Assembly (NCBI GenBank): GCA_003576685.1
Contig: QOZR01000007.1
Location: forward strand, 1-64,000
Reading direction: 5' to 3'
Source of the DNA: Virgifigura deserti
Lineage (GTDB): Bacteria > Pseudomonadota > Alphaproteobacteria > Dongiales > Dongiaceae
Length of the DNA: 64,000 nucleotides
Notes under the pieces: model-generated
What the model was told of the DNA's origin: nothing
Database searches by the model: none
The model's input: only the letters and a program-made list of their open reading frames with translations
Part shown: piece by piece, positions 34,947 to 42,771 of the stretch
How positions within the stretch are numbered: the first letter of the stretch is position 1
Layout of the letters: the number at the start of each line of letters is the position of its first letter
Position numbers and translations under genes: made by a program

Positions 34947-34992
34947 AAAAAGGGACGCAGGTGCGGCGCGGATCGCCAGCGCCGCACCTGCG
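34947..34992 (-). terminator. Attenuator/terminator between SBP and permease genes
   Basis: A perfect 14-bp stem, CGCAGGTGCGGCGC at 34956-34969 with GCGCCGCACCTGCG at 34979-34992, has a 9-nt loop. On the minus strand it is followed by CCCTTTTT. It starts 15 nt beyond the binding-protein stop codon and would end most transcripts there, allowing more binding protein than permease. Confidence 0.75.
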
Positions 34993-35006
34993 CCGCGTCG
35001 ACGCGC

Positions 35007-36443
35007 TTACTGGGCAATGCCCGCGTTACGGAGCTGCTGGTTGACCGACTCGGCAAGTTGGTCCAGCCCCTCGTCGACGCTCACCTGGTTCGCATGCATC
35101 TTCTGCAGGCTGGCGGCCCACTCGGTGGTCAGGTTGAAGAACAGCGGCTGCGGCGTGAAGTAGATCTTCGAACCGTCGCTCGACTGCTGGTACTGCTCGA
35201 GATAGCCGGGATAGTCCTTCTTCAGCCGGGCCTGGAAGTCGGCATTGTTCCACACCGATTGGCGCACCGGGTTCACCAGGTCGGCCTGCGTCGCGCCGAA
35301 GGTGGTGTGCTCGGTGCCGGTCGCCCATTGGATAAAGTGCCATCCGGCATCCGGCTGCTCGGAGAAGGCGCTCAAGCCCAGCGACCAGATCCACACATTC
35401 GGCGTCGGCTGCTCGGCCTCCGGGTTGGGCGCGAAGGCGGCGTAGCCGATGTTGCCCGCCTCCTTGGTGCCGCGATTCTGGAAGTAGCCGAGGATGTCGG
35501 CGTCGTAGATCATCGCCGACGCACCGGCGCCGAGATCGTTTCCGACCTCGTACCAGGTGTAGGTCGTCCAGTTCCGCGGGCCGGACTTCTGCAGCATCTC
35601 GATCCACATCTGCGTGAACTTCTTGCCCTCGGGGCTGTTCATCGCGGCTTTCAAATTGCCGTCCTCGACGACGAAGTCGCGGGCGCCGAAGTTGGTGAAG
35701 CCGGACAGATAGCCCGGGTGGATCGTCGCCCAGCTGCGCGTGCCGCGGGCGCCGATGCCGTATACGTCGCCGCTGGTCAGCTTCGCGGCCTTCTCCATCA
35801 GGTCTTCCATGTTCTCCGGCGGCGTCACGCCGGCGGCGTCGAACATCCGCCGGTTGTAGGAAATGCTGTTGAGCTCGAAGCCCCAGGGCACGGCCCATTG
35901 CTTCGCTCCGGATCCGCCCAGCGCCTCGCCGGGGACGCCGCTCCAGGCGGTCGAGGCGCGGAGATTGGGCAGCAGATCGTCCCAGTTGTAGGTGTCCGCA
36001 GTCTTCGACGGATCGCCGATCCATTCGTTCACGTCGCGGAGCCACCCGGCCGGGCCGTACTGCCAAGTCTGATAGGCGCCCGTCATGAAGGCGTCATATT
36101 GCGAGGAGCGGCTGGAGAGGGCCGCGGTGACCTTGTCGAAATAGACGTCCTCGGGGAAGACGTCGTAAACCACATCCATCCCGGTCAACTCCTTGAAGTT
36201 GTCCAGGTTGTTGATCATGGCGTCGGTATAGGGGTGCTTGTTCAACAGCAGCCTGACCGTCGTGCCCTGATGCGCCTTCCAATCGAAACTTCCCGCGGCG
36301 AGCGCCCGTGTGCCGGCCGCGTTGAGAAGATAGCCCGCAGCAACACCGCCGAGCCCCAGTCTGGCCGCCCGATTCGCCAGTTCGCGGCGCCCCAGCTTCT
36401 TCGATAAATGGGCGTCGAACAGATCGTCTACGCGTTTGGACAT
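35007..36443 (-). CDS. Polyol ABC importer substrate-binding protein (Tat-exported)
   Basis: A 478-residue type 1 sugar-binding protein. The N-terminus LSKKLGRRELANRAARLGLGG is followed by a hydrophobic stretch ending ALAAG near residue 50, and looks like a Tat signal. The mature protein starts RLLLNKHPYTDAMINN, with YDVFPEDVYFDKVTAAL and SSRSSQYDAF in the ligand cleft region. It is larger than maltose-type binding proteins (about 400) but similar in class to those of sorbitol/mannitol and glycerol importers. It is the first transport gene after the SorC regulator. Confidence 0.88.
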   Translation of the reverse strand: MSKRVDDLFDAHLSKKLGRRELANRAARLGLGGVAAGYLLNAAGTRALAAGSFDWKAHQGTTVRLLLNKHPYTDAMINNLDNFKELTGMDVVYDVFPEDVYFDKVTAALSSRSSQYDAFMTGAYQTWQYGPAGWLRDVNEWIGDPSKTADTYNWDDLLPNLRASTAWSGVPGEALGGSGAKQWAVPWGFELNSISYNRRMFDAAGVTPPENMEDLMEKAAKLTSGDVYGIGARGTRSWATIHPGYLSGFTNFGARDFVVEDGNLKAAMNSPEGKKFTQMWIEMLQKSGPRNWTTYTWYEVGNDLGAGASAMIYDADILGYFQNRGTKEAGNIGYAAFAPNPEAEQPTPNVWIWSLGLSAFSEQPDAGWHFIQWATGTEHTTFGATQADLVNPVRQSVWNNADFQARLKKDYPGYLEQYQQSSDGSKIYFTPQPLFFNLTTEWAASLQKMHANQVSVDEGLDQLAESVNQQLRNAGIAQ

Positions 36444-36467
36444 TAGTCTCCTCCCTATCGCAGGTGA

Positions 36468-37490
36468 TTACGCCGTTCGCGTCCGGTCGAGCCGGTTCCC
36501 GGCGGTGATTGAAGCGGATCGTGCATCCTGTTCGAGGGCCACGATCTGTTGGGCCGCGACCTCATCGGTGATCAAGCCGGTAAGGACGCCGCTCCGAAGC
36601 GCCGCAAGGATGGCATCGCGCTTGCCGCCGCCGCCGGCGACGGCGATGACCTCGCGGTCGCGCAGATCCTCGATTCGCAGGCCGAGGGTGCGCTCGTTGA
36701 CCTCGCAATCGACGGGCTTGCCGTCGGCGTCGAGGAAGTGTCCGATGAGATCGCCGATCGCGCCGGCCTCGCGCAGGGCCTCATATTCCAGGTCGGTCAA
36801 CTGACCGACCTGCTTCATATGCGCCTCGGCGCCGAGCTCGCCGACACCGACGACGAACATCTCCGCCTGCCGTGCCAGCCGCACGATCTCGCGCACGCTC
36901 TGCTGCGCCATCAGGACCGCCTTGGCCTCGGCGCTGTCGGCAATGAACGGGATGGGCAGGAAATAGCCCTCGCCGCCGGTGCGCTCGGCCAGGCGGTGGA
37001 TGACATCGAACGGGTTCGTCGCGGCCCGCCGCGTCAAGCTTCCGAGCAGCGACACGAACCGGTGATCGGGCCGCGGAATGGTCGGAAGCTGGTCGGCGAC
37101 GGCCGCGAGCGTTCGGCCATGGCCGACGCCGATCACCTTGGCGCCGACCTGCTCGAGATAGCCCGCCAGGAACTGGGCGCCTGCAACCCCCAAGGCCGCG
37201 ATGGTGCGGGTGGACTCGTCGGATCCGGGCATGGACATGGCCGGGATCACCGTGCAGAAGCGCAGACCGAATAGCCGGACGAGACGATCCTCGACCTCGA
37301 TGCATTCGGCCGGGGCCCCTTCGACGAAAACCTTGATGAGACCGAGTTGGCGCGCCTGGGCGATCAGCCGGTGAACCTTGACCGCGGACACGCCAAGCCG
37401 CTCCGCGATCTGCCCCTGGGTATAGCCCCCGACAAAGGACAGCCAAGCGGCGCGCGTGGCGAGGCTCGCCTCTGGTGATGCGACGCGAAT
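36468..37490 (-). CDS. SorC family sugar-binding transcriptional regulator (EryD-like)
   Basis: A 340-residue regulator on the proposed start. The N-terminal helix-turn-helix QGQIAERLGVSAVKVHRLI (about residues 25-43) is followed by a sugar-phosphate-binding domain with KVIGVGHGRTLA near 120 and VAGGGGKRDAIL near 295. SorC proteins, including EryD of the erythritol locus, are relieved by phosphorylated sugars. The only frame-linked standard start, GTG 37541, has no ribosome-binding site and lies upstream of a good -10 box. A perfect AGGAGG sits 5 nt before an ATT codon at 37490, which may be the real start. Confidence 0.85.
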   Translation of the reverse strand: MRVASPEASLATRAAWLSFVGGYTQGQIAERLGVSAVKVHRLIAQARQLGLIKVFVEGAPAECIEVEDRLVRLFGLRFCTVIPAMSMPGSDESTRTIAALGVAGAQFLAGYLEQVGAKVIGVGHGRTLAAVADQLPTIPRPDHRFVSLLGSLTRRAATNPFDVIHRLAERTGGEGYFLPIPFIADSAEAKAVLMAQQSVREIVRLARQAEMFVVGVGELGAEAHMKQVGQLTDLEYEALREAGAIGDLIGHFLDADGKPVDCEVNERTLGLRIEDLRDREVIAVAGGGGKRDAILAALRSGVLTGLITDEVAAQQIVALEQDARSASITAGNRLDRTRTA

Positions 37491-37517
37491 CGTTTCCTCC
37501 TGAAATTTTTTTCGTTC

Positions 37518-37548
37518 ATTGTATTTTTTTCCACTCTTCACCCGTCAG
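37518..37548 (-). promoter_or_regulatory. Candidate promoter of the polyol operon
   Basis: On the minus strand a TACAAT -10 box lies at 37523-37518, with CTGACG at 37548-37543 as a possible -35 box and a 19-nt spacer. The segment 37501-37535 is A/T-rich, unlike its surroundings. Transcription from here would start near 37511, inside the long frame of the SorC gene. Confidence 0.45.
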
Positions 37549-37715
37549 CCGAAGGCGTCAAGCGAAAATGCGCGTCAGCCGAAGTCCGGCAGTGCGGTCG
37601 GTCGCTTGGTGAGTGTTGCTCACGCATCGAGGAGAAGAACTCGTTTGCCTACAGACACTCGGCCCTGCATCCATTGGGCATCCGAAGACTGTGAGGTAGC
37701 AAGCGGGCGAACTCG

Positions 37716-37979
37716 ATGCGGTCACGATTCAGCGCCCCCTTCATTGAGCCGAGGCCTTGGTTCGCCAAACGCCGATGCGCCGCCGCGAGTAAGCCGCACA
37801 GCAGCACGCACGTTCCCTCGACCATTGCTCGAAGAGCGATCGATCTCGTTCTGGCGTGGCGTGAGAACGCACGTCAGCGGCGGGTGCTCGCCGCCCTCGA
37901 CGAGCGCATGCTGAAAGACATCGGCCTCAACCGGCTCGAGGTCGTCCGCGAGGTTCGCAAGCCGTTCTGGAGATCGTGA
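37716..37979 (+). CDS. DUF1127 domain protein
   Basis: An 87-residue basic protein. The C-terminal core (LAWRENARQRRVLAALDE, then RMLKDIGLNR and KPFWR) is the DUF1127 signature. Small DUF1127 proteins in alphaproteobacteria bind RNA and influence phosphate and small-RNA metabolism in the cases studied. The N-terminal 40 residues are an unusual Ser/Arg/Pro-rich extension, so a start further in, near 37800, is also possible. It is divergent from the polyol operon, convergent with the enoyl-CoA hydratase gene, and ends 9 nt before it. Confidence 0.8.
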   Translation: MRSRFSAPFIEPRPWFAKRRCAAASKPHSSTHVPSTIARRAIDLVLAWRENARQRRVLAALDERMLKDIGLNRLEVVREVRKPFWRS

Positions 37980-37988
37980 TTCGAAAGT

Positions 37989-38783
37989 TCAGATGTCCCC
38001 GAAGGAAGCTTGCCGCTTTTCTAGGAATGCGCCGACACCTTCCGCGACATCCTGCGTGGACGCGACGCGCGCGAACTGGCTTGCTTCGATCGCCAAGCCT
38101 TCATGAATTCCGACATTGAGGCCGCGCGTGACGCTGGCGAGGCAGGCGGTCACGGCAAGCCGCGATTTCCGCCGAATCGCGGCCGCGAGCTGATAGGCTT
38201 CATCGAGCAACCGATCCTTCGGCACGACCCGGTTCACGAGGCCCATTGCAAGCGCTTCCTGTGCGGAAATCGGCTCGGCGGTCAGGATCATCGCCAATGC
38301 GCGCTTGCGACCGATCAGCCGCGGCAGGCGTTGCGTTCCGCCGAAAGGCGGCGGAAAGCCGAGGTCGATCTCCGGCTTGGCGAAGGTTGCATCCTCACTT
38401 GCGATCGCCAGCGGCGCCGCCTCGGTGATCTCGCAGCCGCCCCCATAAGCCAGCCCGTTGACCGCAACGATGATCGGCTTCGGAAAGGCCTCGATGCGGC
38501 CGGTCAGCGCTTGACCCCGCCGCACGAACTCACGCATCGCGACCTCCACGCCGTTCTCAAGGCTTTGAGCGAGACCGAAGATATCCGCGCCGGCACTGAA
38601 CGCCCGATCGCCGGTTCCGGTCAGAACCACGACGGCGATCGACTCGTCTGCCTCGATTCGGTCGAGTTCCTGCATTATCGCGTCGATGGTTGCATGGTCG
38701 AGCGCGTTGAGCCGCTCCGGCCGGTTCAGGGTCAGTGTGCTGATGCCATCGGCATTCTCGCGAAGCAGTGTTCTTGTCGGCAT
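37989..38783 (-). CDS. Enoyl-CoA hydratase/isomerase family protein
   Basis: A 264-residue crotonase. The oxyanion-hole segment AFSAGADIFG is near residue 62 and NGLAYGGGCEI near 108. The first catalytic Glu lies in GGGCEI and the second in KPEIDLGFPPPFGGTQRL (near 134), so hydratase activity is plausible. It probably hydrates an enoyl-CoA in fatty- or amino-acid degradation. The MFS gene is 11 nt upstream on the same strand, so they may be co-transcribed. Confidence 0.88.
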   Translation of the reverse strand: MPTRTLLRENADGISTLTLNRPERLNALDHATIDAIMQELDRIEADESIAVVVLTGTGDRAFSAGADIFGLAQSLENGVEVAMREFVRRGQALTGRIEAFPKPIIVAVNGLAYGGGCEITEAAPLAIASEDATFAKPEIDLGFPPPFGGTQRLPRLIGRKRALAMILTAEPISAQEALAMGLVNRVVPKDRLLDEAYQLAAAIRRKSRLAVTACLASVTRGLNVGIHEGLAIEASQFARVASTQDVAEGVGAFLEKRQASFGDI

Positions 38784-38794
38784 AGCAGGCCTCC

Positions 38795-40045
38795 TCAGCA
38801 GTGGGATGGACGCGGTGCGCCTGGCGCGGCGCGGTCGCGGATTGGAATATGAACGGCAGCGGCGAAGAGTCCGGCGAGTGCGGTGAACACCCAAACGGAG
38901 TTGTAGGAGCCGGTGGCCTCGAACGCATAGCCGCCCAGCCAGGCGCCGATGAACGAACCGACCTGATGACTCAGGAAGCAGATGCCGAACAGCGTTCCAA
39001 GATGACGGACACCGAACATGCGGGCGATGAGATTGCTCGTGAGCGGCACGGTTCCAAGCCAGAGGAGCCCCATCACCGCGGCGAAACCGAGGACCAGCGC
39101 CTCACTCGGGGGCAGGACTAGGAGTGCTGCGATCGCCGCGGCTCGGATCAGGTAAAGCCAAGCCAGGAGATGCTGCGGGCGCCAGCGCGCGCCGAGCCAG
39201 CCGCAGAGCCAGCTGCCGATCGTGTTGAACAGCCCGATGACGGCGAGAGCCGTCGCGCCGAGCGCGGCCGGCATGTGGCAGGTCGCGAGATATCCCGGCA
39301 GGTGCGTGCCGATGAAGGCAAGTTGCAGGCCGCAGGTGAAGAAGCCGATCGTGAGCAGCTGATATCCACGATGCCCGCCTGCCTCGCGCAACGCCTCGCC
39401 CAAGGTCGGCTGGCGCAGGCCGAGTTCTGATAGGCTCGACGGCGCAGCCTTGGCACCGCCAAAGGCAAGGCAGAGAGGCGTCGCAAGCAGAACGACGAGG
39501 CCGAGGAAGAGTAGCCCAGCCGCGACCCCGCTGCCGTCGATGACGGTCTGCGCCAGAGGAACGACGCCGATTTGACCGATCGATCCGACGGCGCTCGCCA
39601 CGCCCATGGCCACGCTGCGCCGCTCCGGCGATACCGCACGCCCAACGGCGGCCAGCACGACGCCGAAGGTCGTGCAGCTCAAGCCGATTCCGACGAGGAT
39701 GCCGATGCCGACGATCGCGCCCAGGCCGGTCGGGACAAGCGCCGTGAGCGCCAGCCCGGCGGCGTAGACGATAGCGCCGAAGCCCACGATGATGGCCGTC
39801 CCGAAGCGGTCCGCGGCGGCGCCGGCGAAGGGCTGGGCCAGGCCCCAGACGAGATTGTGCAGGGCGATGGCGAAGGCAAAGACGGTGAGCGGCAAACCCC
39901 GTTCGAAGGAGAACGGGCCGAGGAAAAGCCCGAAACTCTGCCGCGCGCCCATGGCCGCCGCCATGACCAAGGCACCGGCGACGATGATGACGGTCGCGTT
40001 GCCGATCCAACTCGATCGTTTGGACGAGACGAGCTCAGCGGTCAT
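38795..40045 (-). CDS. MFS transporter
   Basis: A 416-residue, 12-helix major facilitator protein. The loop after helix 2 reads GAAADRFGTA, the usual MFS A-motif position, and the first helices (TVIIVAGALVMAAAMGARQSFGLFL) fit the MCT/YbfB-like drug or monocarboxylate class. The ATG at 40045 removes an upstream non-membrane extension. The gene sits between the enoyl-CoA hydratase and a LysR gene on the same strand. The substrate is unknown. Confidence 0.85.
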   Translation of the reverse strand: MTAELVSSKRSSWIGNATVIIVAGALVMAAAMGARQSFGLFLGPFSFERGLPLTVFAFAIALHNLVWGLAQPFAGAAADRFGTAIIVGFGAIVYAAGLALTALVPTGLGAIVGIGILVGIGLSCTTFGVVLAAVGRAVSPERRSVAMGVASAVGSIGQIGVVPLAQTVIDGSGVAAGLLFLGLVVLLATPLCLAFGGAKAAPSSLSELGLRQPTLGEALREAGGHRGYQLLTIGFFTCGLQLAFIGTHLPGYLATCHMPAALGATALAVIGLFNTIGSWLCGWLGARWRPQHLLAWLYLIRAAAIAALLVLPPSEALVLGFAAVMGLLWLGTVPLTSNLIARMFGVRHLGTLFGICFLSHQVGSFIGAWLGGYAFEATGSYNSVWVFTALAGLFAAAVHIPIRDRAAPGAPRPSHC

Positions 40046-40181
40046 GGCATCCTCTGGCGGTCGAGCCCTGAGGATGCAACCCCTCCAGAAGTCGGACAAA
40101 CGAATTGGCCTGCAGGGCAGTTGAGTCGTTTTCACCTGTCGCGGCGGCGCGACATGCATCATCCAGCATCGCCGCTCGGTC

Positions 40182-41069
40182 TCAGAGTTGCGCTGTCTCG
40201 GCGACGAGCCAGCGCTTGAACGCAGCGATCTCGGGGCGGTTTTCGGCCGCCTCCGAGCTGACGAGCCAATAGGCCGTCGCGGCGGGTACGACGGGGTCGA
40301 GAGCCCGCACGAGACGGCCGCTGGCGAGATCGCGATCAACGAGCGGCTTTCGCCCGATCGCAATTCCAAGACCGCTTGCGGCTGCATCGAACGCTATGCG
40401 AGCCGTGTCAAACTGGAACCCGCGGGAAAGGTCGACGTCGCCGATTCCTGCCGCCTCGAGCCAGGCGGCCCAGTCTTCTGTAGCGGATACGACGTGCAAC
40501 AGCGTGACCCCTGCCAAGCGGGCAGCGCCGTCGGCGCCAAGCGTCGAAAGGTACGTCGGCGAACAAACCGGAACGAGCCATTCCTGCATCAGCTTGACAG
40601 ACGCGAGCCCAGGCCAGGGACCGCGCCCCATGCGGATTGCCAGATCTACGCCATCCGTGGGGAAGTCCAGTTGGCGGCGTGCCGTGTCGATCGACACCAC
40701 GATCGGCGGATGCTGCTTGTGGAACTTGTGGAGGTTCGGAAGCAACCAGTTCGTCGCAAAGGTCGGGGCGACGCTGACGAGGATTCGGCGGTCGGTCCGG
40801 CGGCTGGGCAGCCGTTGCGTTCCGGTTGCGATCATCGACAGCGCCTCGGAGACGTAGGGGAGGTAATCCTGCCCCGCGACGGTCAGGGAAATGCCGCGCG
40901 GTCCACGGTCGAACAAGTTTACGCCGAGCCATCGCTCGAGCGAGACGATGCCGTGGCTGACGGCGCTCGGCGTGAGATGCAATTCCTCCGCCGCCAGCTT
41001 GAAGCTCTGATGCCGGCCGGCGGCTTCGAAGAGGCGAAGCGCATTCAGCGGCGGAAGGCGAAGCGCCAT
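40182..41069 (-). CDS. LysR family transcriptional regulator (GcvA-like)
   Basis: A 295-residue LysR regulator. The N-terminal helix-turn-helix is LPPLNALRLFEAAGRHQSFKLAAEELHLTPSAVSHGI, quoted in part as AAEELHLTPSAVS near residue 30, matching GcvA-type proteins. The effector domain includes DLAIRMGRGPWPGL. The start MALRLPPLNALRLF follows the family's usual beginning. Upstream lies an inverted repeat (41153-41173) that could be its autoregulatory site. It probably controls the adjacent MFS and crotonase genes. Confidence 0.9.
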   Translation of the reverse strand: MALRLPPLNALRLFEAAGRHQSFKLAAEELHLTPSAVSHGIVSLERWLGVNLFDRGPRGISLTVAGQDYLPYVSEALSMIATGTQRLPSRRTDRRILVSVAPTFATNWLLPNLHKFHKQHPPIVVSIDTARRQLDFPTDGVDLAIRMGRGPWPGLASVKLMQEWLVPVCSPTYLSTLGADGAARLAGVTLLHVVSATEDWAAWLEAAGIGDVDLSRGFQFDTARIAFDAAASGLGIAIGRKPLVDRDLASGRLVRALDPVVPAATAYWLVSSEAAENRPEIAAFKRWLVAETAQL

Positions 41070-41152
41070 CGAGACCACCCCATCGAGACCACGGTCGAAG
41101 GCCTTACTCCGAACCCTGGTGAAAAACTTCATCCACCCACACAGCTGAAGCA

Positions 41153-41173
41153 AGTGAGCGGAATTCACTCACT
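41153..41173. promoter_or_regulatory. Inverted repeat upstream of the GcvA-like gene
   Basis: Arms AGTGAG and CTCACT with a 9-nt spacer, 84 nt before the LysR start. LysR proteins usually bind inverted repeats of this size upstream of their own genes. No other feature is visible in 41070-41291. Confidence 0.35.
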
Positions 41174-41291
41174 AATGAAAAATACTACCCTGATCAGGGA
41201 GGTGCGCGGTTGCCGGCCGAAAGGCCAAGGCTTCCGCACTCCTCCCAACTCATAAACTCGTCTGTTTAACGGCCGCCAGCGGCCTGGGAAC

Positions 41292-41885
41292 TCAGAACAA
41301 CGACGCGAGCGCGAGGGACGCGACGAGAAGGACGGCAAAGGTCATATTGATGAACCGGTTGGCACGAGGTTCCCGAAAGAAGCGGGTGAGCCCCGCCCCG
41401 GCAAAGAGCCATGCCGAACTGGCCGCGATGATGATCGCCACCAGAACGATCACCTTCACCGCCGCGTCCAGTTCGAGGCGCTCCTTTACCAGGACAAAGC
41501 CGGAGAACAGGGCTGCCATGGCGGCATAGCCCTTCGGATTGACGAGCGACAGGAATATGCCGGCAGCGAAGGACGGCTGGCGACGCGGACCGGCCCCCTC
41601 CGCCAAGGGCGGCGCGGTGGCGATGCGGATGGCGAGATAGGCAAAGTACGCGGCCGCCAGGGTGGCCGCGACGGGCTTCGCCCCCGGCAACGCCAGCAGA
41701 AGGCCCGCCACGCCTGTCGCGATGATCCCCATCACGATGACCATGCCGATGACGATCCCGGTCAGGTAGCCGAGACCGCGACGAGCGCCAAACGCGGCGC
41801 CGGTGGCGGCAAGACTCAGCGTGGCCGGGCCGGGGCTGCCAGCCAGCGCGAGACCAGCCAGAACGAAGCCAAGCAGCCCTTCCAT
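41292..41885 (-). CDS. LysE family amino-acid exporter
   Basis: A 197-residue LysE/RhtB translocator with six predicted helices. SPGPATLSLAATGAAFGARRGLGYL near residue 16 carries the SPGP motif and LVNPKGYAAMAALFSGF near 111 is the second family motif. It exports an amino acid or small metabolite by proton exchange. The start at 41885 follows the MEGLLGFVLAGLALAGSPG form of the family. There is no regulator attached apart from the neighbouring LysR genes. Confidence 0.88.
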   Translation of the reverse strand: MEGLLGFVLAGLALAGSPGPATLSLAATGAAFGARRGLGYLTGIVIGMVIVMGIIATGVAGLLLALPGAKPVAATLAAAYFAYLAIRIATAPPLAEGAGPRRQPSFAAGIFLSLVNPKGYAAMAALFSGFVLVKERLELDAAVKVIVLVAIIIAASSAWLFAGAGLTRFFREPRANRFINMTFAVLLVASLALASLF

Positions 41886-42024
41886 CTCACGGCCCTCCCA
41901 TGTCGAGCAAGCGCAGCGTCTCTTATGGACGGGAGGGTGGCCGCGCGTCTTGAACGATCGTGCGGCGCACCTGCCTTTCACGGGAGCAGCTTGATCCGTC
42001 GCTCTGCCGAGATCGCTCCATGGC

Positions 42025-42771
42025 TTAGAGCCCACCGGAGACGCGCAGGATCGAACCGGTCACGTAGGATGCTTGTTCCGACAGCAGCCAGAGAACAGCG
42101 CTTGCGATTTCGTCAGGTTCGCCGATCCGTCCCATCGGCACGCGGGAGACGACGCGAGCCGGACGGTCCGGTTCGCCCGCGCGTGCGTGAATGTCGGTGA
42201 ATACGGTGCCAGGTGAGACGGCATTCACCCTTATGCCGCTTGGCGCCAGTTCCTTGGCAAGGCCTATGGTGAAGGATTCGACCGCTCCTTTGGTGGCCGC
42301 ATAGTGGACATATTCGTTCGGCGCGCCCAGCGTGGCGGCGATCGAGGATATGTTCACAATGGCACCGGCGGTGCTGCGACGCTCCCATCGGCGGATGGCT
42401 TCCTGGGCGCAAAGCATTGTCCCGACCACGTTGACCTCGAGAACGCGACGCAGAACGGCATGGTCCAGCTCGCGAAAGCTGCCGATCGGCCCTGTCACTC
42501 CGGCGTTGTTCACGAGCGCCGAGACCGGACCCAGCGTACTCTCAGCCTGGTCGAACAAGCTGCGTGCCGGTTCGGGTTCGGCGACGTCGCCCTGCACGGC
42601 CAGCGCTTGGTGCCCCGACCTTTCGAGCTCTTCGAGCAGTTGGCCCGCCGACGCCGAATCCTGCGCGTAGCTGAAGCACACCGCATATCCCTGGCGTGCG
42701 GCCTGTCGCACGATTGCCGCTCCGATGCCGCGGCTTCCTCCGGTGACGACAAGGACACCTCGATCGGTCAT
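42025..42771 (-). CDS. SDR family oxidoreductase
   Basis: A 248-residue classical SDR. TGGSRGIG is near residue 10, NNAG at 89, the catalytic Ser in NISSIA near 140 and YAATK near 157. It has the length and C-terminus (GSILRVSGGL) of glucose 1-dehydrogenase-like or FabG-like reductases. Its ATG overlaps the stop of the MFS gene by 4 nt, so the pair is translationally coupled. The substrate is unknown; the MFS neighbour may carry it. Confidence 0.88.
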   Translation of the reverse strand: MTDRGVLVVTGGSRGIGAAIVRQAARQGYAVCFSYAQDSASAGQLLEELERSGHQALAVQGDVAEPEPARSLFDQAESTLGPVSALVNNAGVTGPIGSFRELDHAVLRRVLEVNVVGTMLCAQEAIRRWERRSTAGAIVNISSIAATLGAPNEYVHYAATKGAVESFTIGLAKELAPSGIRVNAVSPGTVFTDIHARAGEPDRPARVVSRVPMGRIGEPDEIASAVLWLLSEQASYVTGSILRVSGGL

